From NCBI GenBank assembly GCA_964600285.1, contig CAZRIZ010000021.1:1-15667 (forward strand): a stretch of DNA of 15,667 nt, given 5' to 3'. Below the pieces are notes generated by a model. That model saw nothing but the letters and a program-made list of their open reading frames with translations. It was not told the DNA's origin and did not search any database. This document shows, piece by piece, positions 7,001-13,970 of the stretch; positions within the stretch are counted from its first letter, which is position 1, and each line of letters opens with the position of its first letter. The position numbers and the translations under genes were made by a program. Origin of the DNA: CAZRIZ01 sp964600285 (lineage in GTDB: Bacteria; Patescibacteriota; Saccharimonadia; Saccharimonadales; Saccharimonadaceae).

Positions 7001-7327
7001 ATGGATAATAATCGTTTAACGTACAAGGTAGAGTCTGGTTCTAAGAAATGGGTTATTATTCTAGGGTTGCTGCTTGTGGTGGCGGCCTGTGGCGTGCTAT
7101 TTTACAAAATGATTTCCAAACCGAACGAATACGCCGTCTCTGCTGGAGCGGGTGCCTGTATTTCTGTTGGTGGCAACTTTGACTCGAAACACAATGAATG
7201 TGGCAATATAGACAAGGCTAAGTGCGAGCAAATTAGCGGTAAGTTTACTTCTTGTGGAAGCCCGTGCCGTCACATGCCAAAGGGAAGCGCCTGCATTGAC
7301 ATGTGTGAAAGCTATTGCCAGCTGTAG
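7001..7327 (+). CDS. Small membrane-anchored Cys-rich protein of unknown function
   Basis: This 108-aa protein has a short charged N-terminus, a hydrophobic stretch at about residues 17-38, then an extracytoplasmic domain of about 65 residues with eight cysteines (53, 67, 75, 85, 89, 98, 102, 106). The pattern GACISVGGNFDS, CEQISGKF, SCGSPCRHMPK and CIDMCESYC has two GG/SG-turn blocks and is consistent with four disulphides; this is inference. The hydrophobic stretch could be a transmembrane anchor; VAAC (Cys30) also resembles a lipobox, but hydrophobicity continues past it, so I favour an anchor. I do not recognise a named family, though the look resembles small Cys-rich exported proteins seen in Patescibacteria. 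I chose the ATG at 7001 because the promoter lies directly upstream. It converges on the TPR gene with one base between the stops. Confidence 0.8.
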   Translation: MDNNRLTYKVESGSKKWVIILGLLLVVAACGVLFYKMISKPNEYAVSAGAGACISVGGNFDSKHNECGNIDKAKCEQISGKFTSCGSPCRHMPKGSACIDMCESYCQL

Positions 7328-7328
7328 T

Positions 7329-7979
7329 CTACATAATTATTTTATGTTTTTGTGTAACCTTGGCTGGCTTGACTTGTTTTATAACCATTTGATCTGCCTT
7401 GGCTCGTAAGTCGTTAGCTAAGTGTGATTGCCCAGTTTGATCATAAGCTGTGGCCAGTAGCTTTAGTGTTTGCGGGTTTTCATCTAATTCTACCGCTTTT
7501 TCTAAAGCTGCAGTCATTCGATCAAAGTTACCAAGTTTTTCTTGAACCTTAGCATAGGCAATATAGCGAACTGCGATGCCATCTTCTGCTGCAATAGCCT
7601 GCTCAAAAGCTAGTGCAGCTTTTGAAAATTCACCAACATTGTAATAGATTAAGCCAACATTATGCAAATTGCTGGGGTTAGCTTCCAGGCTTTGGGCAAT
7701 CTCGAAGCACTCGATTGATTCGCGATAAGTCCCCTGTTTAGCGTATAAAATACCGAGTCGGTTGTAGGCTGTGGCGTTTCGTTCGTCAATTCGCAGAATG
7801 TTAAGTAACGCCTTTTCAGCTCGAAGATATCTTTTGTCGCGAATCGAAATACGAGCATCCTGCCAAAACCGCCCTAAAACAGCCATATCACGATTAGAGT
7901 CTGTCATGGATGTCGTGGAATTTGACTTGTATAAAACCAGCCAAAGCCCGAGAGCGATGATTAAAATTAGCCCGAGCAT
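7329..7979 (-). CDS. Membrane-anchored TPR-repeat protein
   Basis: The 216-aa protein starts with a hydrophobic segment (residues 1-17, LGLILIIALGLWLVLY) that should anchor it in the membrane, followed by a linker and tetratricopeptide repeats. Clear TPR units lie at about 69-102 (AYNRLGILYAKQGTYRESIE) and 103-136 (NLHNVGLIYYNVGEFSKAAL), with weaker ones at about 35-68 and 137-168. TPRs are protein-binding helical scaffolds, so a role as an adaptor on the membrane surface is likely; the partner is unknown. The tail (about 195-216) is Lys-rich. Its own extended -10 overlaps the end of holB, so it can be expressed apart from the upstream genes. Which side of the membrane the repeats face cannot be decided from sequence. 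Confidence 0.85.
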   Translation of the reverse strand: MLGLILIIALGLWLVLYKSNSTTSMTDSNRDMAVLGRFWQDARISIRDKRYLRAEKALLNILRIDERNATAYNRLGILYAKQGTYRESIECFEIAQSLEANPSNLHNVGLIYYNVGEFSKAALAFEQAIAAEDGIAVRYIAYAKVQEKLGNFDRMTAALEKAVELDENPQTLKLLATAYDQTGQSHLANDLRAKADQMVIKQVKPAKVTQKHKIIM

Positions 7980-7990
7980 GTTCTAGATAT

Positions 7991-7999
7991 ATTATAACA
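7991..7999 (-). promoter_or_regulatory. Extended -10 promoter of the TPR gene, overlapping the holB stop
   Basis: The minus strand reads TGTTATAAT, a perfect extended -10, and its TATAAT overlaps the holB stop codon. Eleven bases separate it from the ATG at 7979, so a transcript would carry a leader of about five bases. No -35 box is evident. Confidence 0.5.
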
Positions 8000-8828
8000 C
8001 AGCCAAGGCTAGATTCAGCCTGACCGTCCCGTTGTTGTTCAGATTATCTAGAGCTCTTAACCAGCCTCGGGTTCTGGCTACTAGTGCTGGACTCTCACTA
8101 GTTTTTATTAGACGTTCGTAAATTCGTAAAACAACCGTTGCTAGCTCTATAGCCTTGTCGCGTTCAGACTTACTGATACGGCCGATAATCTTTAGTCTCT
8201 GATAAGCGTCTTTGCTGGTGACTATTTCTTTGGCAAGCGTCGCAATTTCGGTGTATTTGGTGAATTTAGTATCGTCGCCTAGTAGCTCTTGCCACAAAGA
8301 TAAGTCGTCGCCAGCGATCAACTCGATTTGGCTAATTTGTCGTTCTGAAACATTTGGAAACTGTGAGATGAAATAACTTCTTATTACTGGCGGGCTGATT
8401 GGTGTCAGATTAAGTCTTTGAGTCCGCGAGCGAATCGTTGGCAAGAGTAGCTCGGATTGTTTGCTTAACAAGATAAAAAAGCAGTTTCTACTAGGCTCCT
8501 CAAGCTCTTTTAGGAGCGCATTTTGAGCGCCAGCTAGCATAGTTTCGGCCTCGAAGATTAGAAGATAGCGACGATTACGCGGTATTGTTGTGGTACTGGC
8601 TAGCATTTGCCTGATTTCGTCAATTCTTATCTTGCCCTTGTCATCTGGCGCAACTTCATAGAGTTCGTATTTATTAGTGTGTATGAAGTCTTTGAAGAAG
8701 TCTACAGCTAATTCAATCCCACTTTTACTAAGTGAGCTAATTAAAACAGACTGCCTGTCCGTATCAAGAACTCGCTGGAGTGATTTGAGGTTATCTTTGC
8801 CGAGTAAGGTTTTATAGTCTAGGCTCAT
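7992..8828 (-). CDS. holB: DNA polymerase III clamp-loader delta-prime-like subunit
   Basis: Delta-prime is the non-hydrolysing AAA+ subunit of the complex that loads the sliding clamp for replication. The 278-aa protein shows the clamp-loader block IFEAETMLAGAQNALLKELE followed by EPSRNCFFILLS and then TIRSRTQRL (S134-R135-T136), which matches the SRC arginine-finger motif with Thr in place of Cys. The usual P-loop position reads LISSLSKSGIELA and lacks a GxxxxGK[ST] motif, as expected for delta-prime rather than for DnaX. The ATG at 8828 is chosen because GGAG lies 7 nt upstream and the N-terminus MSLDYKTLLG resembles the family start. It overlaps the end of the pseudouridine synthase gene by 17 nt, which suggests translational coupling. 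Delta (HolA) is a less likely alternative. Confidence 0.85.
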   Translation of the reverse strand: MSLDYKTLLGKDNLKSLQRVLDTDRQSVLISSLSKSGIELAVDFFKDFIHTNKYELYEVAPDDKGKIRIDEIRQMLASTTTIPRNRRYLLIFEAETMLAGAQNALLKELEEPSRNCFFILLSKQSELLLPTIRSRTQRLNLTPISPPVIRSYFISQFPNVSERQISQIELIAGDDLSLWQELLGDDTKFTKYTEIATLAKEIVTSKDAYQRLKIIGRISKSERDKAIELATVVLRIYERLIKTSESPALVARTRGWLRALDNLNNNGTVRLNLALAVL

Positions 8829-9936
8829 ATAAAAACTCCGCGGGCAGAGGCGATTTAATAGTGACGTTCTTGCTGTTAACGTCTTGCATTGATATCTCGG
8901 CCGCATGTAGCAGTAACCGCTCGTATTTCTTTCCGCCATACAGCCTATCGCCTATAATCGGGCATCCGATGTGCGCTAGGTGAACTCTAATTTGATGGGT
9001 TCGTCCTGTTTTTGGCGTAACCTTGATGACATATCCGATTTTATTTTTACCGACAACCTCGAATTCAGTCGTGGCTTCACGGCCGTTACTCGAAACAACC
9101 TGTTTGCTGGGTTGCTTCATCGAACGCGCTATTGGTAGGTTAATAACTGCGTGATCGTGGCTAGGTTTTTTGCCAACAATTGCAAAATAGGTCTTTTCAA
9201 CTTGTCGTTGTCTGAAAAGATTCTGTAGTCTAAGCAAAGATTCGGGAGCCTTAGCACCGATAATTACGCCACTAGTGTCTCTATCAAGTCTATGGGCGAC
9301 AGCCCTATTGCCACCAGGAATAGATGATTTAAGATGCACGGAATCGTCGACCGTCCATTCGTTGTCAAATTTATTCAGGCTATGTGACAAAACCCCGACT
9401 GGTTTGTCGATGGCTATCATTTCTTTGTCCTCAAATAAAATTGGCAGGTCAATTGATTCTTTTTGCGGAAAGTCGGCCGTGACTAACTCATTACTAAGGG
9501 TAAAATTAGGTTTCTTGATTACCTGACCGTCGACTTTCACCACTCCTTGCTTTATCAATTTAGTTAGCTGTGACCGACTATGTTGTGGGTAAAGTTCGGT
9601 TAGCTTTTGATCGAGTCTTACTTTTGTCGTTTGTGTCGTGACTAAATAAACCACTTTGCTGTCAAGCATAAAATGGCTGTCACTACTACCTTTGGGCCGT
9701 AAGATCTGAGTTTGCGTGCCTAGTGTTTTAGCTTGTTCTAGCACCTCATCATCAGACTCAGCTTCGCTATCAAATAGCAGACCCATTAAGATATCCTTTA
9801 ATTTAAACGATATTAAAGTCGTGTTAGTAAGTGGTTGGGTAATTTTGATTTGTCGAATTAGCGGCTTTAAGTCGTCATCAGAAAATAGACTGGTTTGAGT
9901 CAGGAAGCGCTTTATTTGCTTGGCATTTAGTTTCAT
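8812..9936 (-). CDS. RluA-family 23S rRNA pseudouridine synthase with N-terminal extension
   Basis: Enzymes of this family convert uridine to pseudouridine in rRNA or tRNA. The 374-aa protein has an S4 RNA-binding domain at about residues 107-155 (VRLDQKLTEL, then LIKQGVVKVDG) and the RluA catalytic domain at about 163-370. The signature HRLDRDTSG is at 215-223 with catalytic Asp218; TGRTHQIRVHLAHIG follows at 310-324. The roughly 105 residues before S4 are not part of the usual RluC/RluD layout, and I cannot name them. The ORF begins only two bases after the trpS stop, so the extension fills the space completely, which supports it being translated. No Shine-Dalgarno sequence is clear. Which uridine is modified (RluD-like or another member) cannot be said. 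Confidence 0.92.
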   Translation of the reverse strand: MKLNAKQIKRFLTQTSLFSDDDLKPLIRQIKITQPLTNTTLISFKLKDILMGLLFDSEAESDDEVLEQAKTLGTQTQILRPKGSSDSHFMLDSKVVYLVTTQTTKVRLDQKLTELYPQHSRSQLTKLIKQGVVKVDGQVIKKPNFTLSNELVTADFPQKESIDLPILFEDKEMIAIDKPVGVLSHSLNKFDNEWTVDDSVHLKSSIPGGNRAVAHRLDRDTSGVIIGAKAPESLLRLQNLFRQRQVEKTYFAIVGKKPSHDHAVINLPIARSMKQPSKQVVSSNGREATTEFEVVGKNKIGYVIKVTPKTGRTHQIRVHLAHIGCPIIGDRLYGGKKYERLLLHAAEISMQDVNSKNVTIKSPLPAEFLYEPRL

Positions 9937-9938
9937 CG

Positions 9939-10961
9939 TTATCGTAAGCCAATAGATTTTTGAACTCTTAGTAGCGTAGCTCTCGCGACCCTATCCATCT
10001 CAAGCTCAGAATGTTCGAGTTTTTGAGTCAGCTTTTGGTCGTCTGTTTGACTGTAGTTTGTTTGAAACTCACTTAACCAGTCGGCCACTGCTTGTGCAAC
10101 AACTTGCTTAAGTTCGCCGTATTTGGCGTGTCCTTGCCAATCGGTAATAATCTTATCTAATTTCTGATTAGTAATCAGGGCTAGGATTTGTAGTAGATTT
10201 GATATCCCAGGTTGGTTTTCCCAATCAAAATTAACACTGGCTAAATTGTCAGTTGTGGCCGACATAATCTTTTTGTAAGCTTGTTCTGGCTTGTCGGATA
10301 GCATAATTTTTGAGTTCTCAGCAGGTGAAGATTTACTCATTTTTTTTATTGGATTGACCAAATCCTTAATTCTCACTCCGTCTTTTCGCCCCATGAACTC
10401 AACCTGTTTTTGAGTTGTTTCGGGCACGATGAATAGCTCGCCAAACTTATTATTCATGCGAATGGCGATGTCGCGTGTCAACTCTAAATGTTGGAACTGG
10501 TCTTCACCAACTGGCACCCATTTAGCTCCATAGAGTAAAATGTCCGCAGCCATTAAGACAGGATAGTTGAACAGCCCTACTGTCGCTGATTCAGAATTGT
10601 CTTTTGACTTTTCCTTGAACTGTATCATGCGTGATAGCTCGCCCATGTTGGCAAAACAATCCAGAATCCAGGTTAACTCAGAATGAGCTGAAATATAGCT
10701 TTGGCGATAAATAAATGTATTTTCTTCATCTAAATCAAGACCGGCCGCAACATAATATTTGAGATTCTTAAAAATATTATCCAATAATTTCGTGTGGTCA
10801 ACTGGCGTAGTAAAGCTATGCAAGTCGGGCACGAACATATTGATTTGATAATCTTTACCATGCTTTTTTTGTAGCTCAACCATTGGCACAAAGGCCCCCA
10901 AATAATTGCCCAGTGTCAGGTCGTCATTGGCACGTATGCCAGTTAAAATCACATCTTTCAT
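9939..10961 (-). CDS. trpS: Tryptophanyl-tRNA synthetase
   Basis: This class I enzyme charges tRNA-Trp with tryptophan. The 340-aa protein has typical bacterial length. The HIGH-type motif appears as TLGNYLGA (residues 16-23), the KMSKS loop is exact at 207-211, and the Trp-binding region is recognisable in FNYPVLMAADILLYGA and VGEDQFQHLELTRDIA. All expected blocks are present, so it should be functional. It is the first gene of a minus-strand cluster with the pseudouridine synthase and holB. An extended -10 box nine bases before the ATG predicts an almost leaderless mRNA; I see no T-box or trp attenuator in the 77-bp upstream region. Confidence 0.97.
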   Translation of the reverse strand: MKDVILTGIRANDDLTLGNYLGAFVPMVELQKKHGKDYQINMFVPDLHSFTTPVDHTKLLDNIFKNLKYYVAAGLDLDEENTFIYRQSYISAHSELTWILDCFANMGELSRMIQFKEKSKDNSESATVGLFNYPVLMAADILLYGAKWVPVGEDQFQHLELTRDIAIRMNNKFGELFIVPETTQKQVEFMGRKDGVRIKDLVNPIKKMSKSSPAENSKIMLSDKPEQAYKKIMSATTDNLASVNFDWENQPGISNLLQILALITNQKLDKIITDWQGHAKYGELKQVVAQAVADWLSEFQTNYSQTDDQKLTQKLEHSELEMDRVARATLLRVQKSIGLR

Positions 10962-10970
10962 ACTAGCTAT

Positions 10971-10979
10971 ATTCTAACA
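10971..10979 (-). promoter_or_regulatory. Extended -10 promoter of trpS
   Basis: The minus strand reads TGTTAGAAT, an extended -10 with one mismatch in the hexamer, nine bases before the ATG at 10961. The expected start is about 10964. The -35 region would fall on the inverted repeat at 10988-11011. Confidence 0.5.
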
Positions 10980-10987
10980 TATCTCAG

Positions 10988-11011
10988 CGCATATTTAACT
11001 CCTGATATGCG
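10988..11011. promoter_or_regulatory. Inverted repeat between divergent promoters, possible operator
   Basis: CGCATAT (10988-10994) and its exact complement ATATGCG (11005-11011) are separated by 10 bp, and a further GCATAT occurs at 11019-11024. The pair lies where the -35 regions of both the trpS and the ABC transporter promoters would be, a fitting place for a dimeric repressor. No regulator gene is in the window, so this is only a candidate. Confidence 0.35.
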
Positions 11012-11023
11012 TAATTGTGCATA

Positions 11024-11032
11024 TGATATAAT
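11024..11032 (+). promoter_or_regulatory. Extended -10 promoter of the ABC transporter operon
   Basis: TGATATAAT is a perfect extended -10. Six bases separate it from the ATG at 11039, so the predicted start coincides with the A of the start codon, a classical leaderless arrangement. Confidence 0.65.
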
Positions 11033-11038
11033 TCAAAA

Positions 11039-11695
11039 ATGACTTTAATTAGTTTAAGGAACGTTTCCAAGATCTATGGGCAAAAAACTGTTTTAAGAAA
11101 CGTGAATCTTGATATTAACAAGGGCGAGTTTGTGCTAATTAGTGGCTAAAGTGGGTCTGGCAAATCCACGTTACTAAATATTATTGGGGGCATAGAAAGT
11201 ATGAGTGGTGGTGAGGTGATTATTGACGGCAAAAATATGACCAAACTCAAGCCAAGCGACCGTGCAAGTTTTTATCGCAATCAGATTGGTTTTATTTTCC
11301 AAGATTTATATCTGCACCCCAGACTAAATGTCACTGACAATATCGCCCTGCCGGGCGTTTTTTCTAACATGCCAAAAGCCAAACGGCGTCAAAGGGTTGA
11401 GATGCTAGCCAAAGCCCTCAAGATTGATGACGTTCTAAGGAATCGGCCAGATCAAATATCCGGTGGGCAGGCTCAGCGTGTTTGTGCAGCAAGAGCAATC
11501 TTTTTAAGCCCGAAGATTATATTGGCCGATGAGCCAACGAGTAGCTTAGATGAAAAGAATGCCGAAGGCGTGCTGAAGATGCTGAAATTTATCAAAGATC
11601 TAACTGACGCTACAGTTATTGTTTCAACACACGACCCGAGGGTAGAAAAATATGCTACACGAGTCATTAACGTTAGAGATGGTGAGGTATTGTGA
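11039..11695 (+). pseudogene. ABC transporter ATP-binding protein (MacB/LolD type), stop codon inside the Walker A motif
   Basis: Ignoring one stop, the frame encodes 218 residues, the usual length for LolD/MacB-type ATPases that power exporters with FtsX-like permeases. The N-terminus reads MTLISLRNVSKIYGQ. The Walker A motif reads LISG-stop-SGSGKSTLL: a TAA at 11147-11149 replaces residue 37. Downstream, the Q-loop (IGFIFQDLYLHP), signature (ISGGQAQR, 140-147), Walker B (IILADEPTS with Glu165) and H-loop (VSTHD, His198) are intact. Restart at the ATG at 11201 would lose the P-loop and could not bind ATP normally. Either the gene has recently died or the base is an assembly or sequencing error; one substitution from AAA, GAA or CAA would explain it. 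The stop TGA overlaps the permease GTG start by four bases. Confidence 0.85.
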
Positions 11696-13070
11696 AGTTA
11701 TTTGAGTTAATGAAATTGGGGCATAAGAATATCACCGCTCACAAAAAGCGTAATTTTATGACGGTTGTAGTCATTAGTGCCTTATTTGGCCTTATACTGG
11801 GAATTCATTTTCTGCTCCAGGGTCTAGAGGACGCTTTGCAACACGAGGCATCGCGCTTCACGGATGGCAAAACTTACGTGGCGACATACGCAGAGAAAGC
11901 CTGTGGCGGTGAAAAATAAAAGATAAAGATAGAAATTGGTGACAACATCATTTGGACAGACGCCCTTTGCAAGGACGGCGACGCAATGATTCCTATAGTC
12001 GAAGAAAAAGTCAAAAAATATGGTGGTAGCGTGATTGGTAAAGAAACAAGCTACACACACGGTGGCGTTTATAAGGTGGCCGTACCGTATGACTTAATCA
12101 AAAATTTTGGAGAAATAAACATGTCTCTAAAACAACCTGGAACTATACCAATTGTAATGTCATCAACCAATGCTCAGGAATTAAACAATATACGAATTGG
12201 AAAGAAGAGCGCAGACGAGCAAAAGCTTAACCAGAGGGCTAAGCTACGCAAAAAACGCTGGGTAAGGTCTACTCCCCAGAAAATGATCCGACAAGCCAAT
12301 TTTCAATCGTGGGTCTATATCCATCTGGGATCGATTCATTGGAGCTAGCTAAGCTTCCTGGCGATTTGAAGAGTCTATATATAGTTCTTGGCCAAGTGAG
12401 GTTTCCTTATGCGAGCAATTTTATCATAGACGACGGCTCTGAATCTGTTAAGAAATATCTGGGGGGGGATAATGTTTGGGTTGAGAGAGTTATTTCTGTC
12501 TTTTCTAGTTCAGATGATGCCCATAATTACTATAGAAACGAAGACTGTCTTGCGACAGAAAGAAAGTGCGAAGATTACTTAGTAAGCGGAGCCTTTAGTA
12601 ACCAGATTGATATAGAGGAGTCCTTCTGGCTGGTCAGAAAGATGCTAGGCCTAGTTGAGCCAGTTCTCGTGATTATAGCAATCATCATTGTAGTATTTAC
12701 CTTTATCCGCTTAGTTGACCAAGACGCCAGGCTAGTGGCTCTCTACCGCTCGCTCGGGGCGACCAAACTAGATGTATTCACAATATACCTATGGTATTTG
12801 ATGGAGCTTTGTTTACTTTCTATTTTACTAGCTTCAGTTATTGGCCTAGTTATGGCTTGCATTATAAGCTTACTTAATATGCCAGCGCTAAAGGTTGAGT
12901 TAGAAGCGTTTTACGGGTTGAAGCCGCAAATTCCACTGGTCTTGGTTGGGATTAACGCACAGATTGCAAAACTGATGGCTACCATCATGATAATCGCACC
13001 GGCCACATCGATTTTAACAATTGACCAGCTGTCATCAAGAAATATCGCTAAAAGGCTCAAAAATGAGTAA
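11692..13070 (+). pseudogene. FtsX/MacB-type ABC transporter permease, broken by a stop and a frameshift
   Basis: The frame starts at GTG 11692 inside the stop of the ATPase gene. It has one N-terminal membrane segment (FMTVVVISALFGLILGIHFL), a large extracytoplasmic domain, and three C-terminal membrane segments (VLVIIAIIIVVFTFI, LLSILLASVIGLVMACI, ATIMIIAPATSIL): the MacB/FtsX layout. A TAA at 11917-11919 interrupts it after CGGEK, and the same frame continues with KIKIEIGDN. A second lesion lies at or near a run of six A's (12250-12255): downstream, the coding frame shifts and reads YSPENDPTSQFSIVGLYPSG. One more A would restore a single frame of 459 aa apart from the TAA. With the ATPase lesion this makes three defects in one operon, arguing for real decay unless the base calls are poor. 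Confidence 0.85.
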
Positions 13071-13082
13071 CTTTACTGATAT

Positions 13083-13115
13083 AAAAACCGCCCATCTTTC
13101 GATGAGCGGTTTTTT
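13083..13115. terminator. Bidirectional terminator between the ABC operon and rpsI
   Basis: A stem of AAAAACCGC with GCGGTTTTT and an inner CATC/GATG helix around TTTC forms a strong hairpin with A/T runs on both sides. It lies between the permease stop at 13070 and the rpsI stop at 13122, so it serves both convergent transcripts. Confidence 0.9.
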
Positions 13116-13121
13116 CGTTGG

Positions 13122-13520
13122 TTAACGTTTTGAGAATTGCTCTTTCTTTCGAGCGCTTCGCAAACCGTATTTCTTACGTTCTTTCTCTCGTGGATCACGC
13201 TTTAGAAGTTGATTGTGCTTCAAAATTGGTCGCAAATCAGGAAACTCTGCGGTGAGAGCCTTTGAAATGGCTAATTTTATGGCATCAACTTGTCCAGCCC
13301 AACCACCACCTTTTACTAAAATAGTTATATCAAAATCTTTTTGCTTATTAACTAAAGCTAAAGGATCGGTTACTTCAGCAATTAATTTCTTGTCGTCTGA
13401 AAAATATTCTTGCAGACTGAGATCATTAACCGTGATTTCTCCCTTACCTTTTACTAGTCTCGCGCTAGCAGTTGCCGACTTGCGTCGTCCCAACCCGTAG
13501 ATGTATTTCTTTTCAGCCAT
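13122..13520 (-). CDS. rpsI: 30S ribosomal protein S9
   Basis: S9 binds 16S rRNA in the head of the small subunit, and its C-terminal tail reaches the P-site tRNA. The 132-aa protein has normal length. It starts with YGLGRRKSATASARLVKGKG, has the central VKGGGWAGQVDAIKLAISKA block, and ends with the invariant basic tail RKKYGLRSARKKEQFSKR, whose terminal Lys-Arg contacts tRNA. It is the last gene of the rpsD-rpoA-rplQ-rplM-rpsI cluster, three bases after the rplM stop, and a strong hairpin follows directly. Confidence 0.98.
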   Translation of the reverse strand: MAEKKYIYGLGRRKSATASARLVKGKGEITVNDLSLQEYFSDDKKLIAEVTDPLALVNKQKDFDITILVKGGGWAGQVDAIKLAISKALTAEFPDLRPILKHNQLLKRDPREKERKKYGLRSARKKEQFSKR

Positions 13521-13523
13521 GGG

Positions 13524-13970
13524 TTATTTAACCTCAACTTTCTTTGGTTTTTGCGCTTCGTTCTTATGCTCGCTTCCAGCATAAACCTTTAGGCGACTTA
13601 GTCGGTCGGCTTGTAGTTTATTCTTTGGTAACATCCCTTTGACAGCAATTTTGATGATGTCTTCAGGTTTCTTGTCACGCATTTCGCTCAAGCTCAAGAA
13701 TTTGATACCACCTGGGAATCCCGAGTGTCGATAGTAGCGCTTAGCTATTTCCTTATCGCCAGTCGCTTTAACTAACTTAGCATTGGTAATTATGACATAG
13801 TCACCGCCGTCAACGTGTGGAGTGTAAGTCACTTTCTGTTTCCCGATTAGGTACTCAGCGGCAGTTGCGGCGAGATGCCCGATTGTTGCTTCGGAAGCAT
13901 CAAGCAAAATCCACTCACGTTTTACTTCAGCAGGTTTTTGTACAAAAGTCTTTTTTGGTTTAGGATTCAT
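13524..13970 (-). CDS. rplM: 50S ribosomal protein L13
   Basis: L13 is an early-assembling 23S rRNA-binding protein of the large subunit. The 148-aa protein shows the family blocks EWILLDASEATIGHLAA, YTPHVDGGDYVIITNA, RYYRHSGFPGGIK and AVKGMLPKNKL followed by LKVYAGSEHK. The last 12 or so residues form a Lys-rich tail. The ATG shares one base with the rplQ stop (TAATG), and a GAGGAG Shine-Dalgarno sequence lies eight bases upstream, inside the end of rplQ, so the two genes are translationally coupled. Confidence 0.98.
   Translation of the reverse strand: MNPKPKKTFVQKPAEVKREWILLDASEATIGHLAATAAEYLIGKQKVTYTPHVDGGDYVIITNAKLVKATGDKEIAKRYYRHSGFPGGIKFLSLSEMRDKKPEDIIKIAVKGMLPKNKLQADRLSRLKVYAGSEHKNEAQKPKKVEVK

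Noticed and set aside
8829..8939. Longer start for holB at 8939
   Set aside because: It would overlap the conserved C-terminus of the pseudouridine synthase by over 120 nt, and the extra residues (Cys, Tyr and Arg-rich) do not resemble clamp-loader subunits. GGAG precedes the ATG at 8828.
11147..11919. Reassignment of TAA to an amino acid, explaining both in-frame TAA codons in the ABC operon
   Set aside because: TAA ends trpS, holB, the pseudouridine synthase, rplQ, rpsI, rpsD and the permease itself here, so it is an ordinary stop codon in this genome.
12240..12270. Programmed -1 frameshift at the A-run in the permease
   Set aside because: In the reading frame the run is CGC AAA AAA CGC, which is not a good X-XXY-YYZ slippery site because the P-site tRNA would mispair, and I see no downstream stem. 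A lost A is simpler, especially with two other lesions in the operon.
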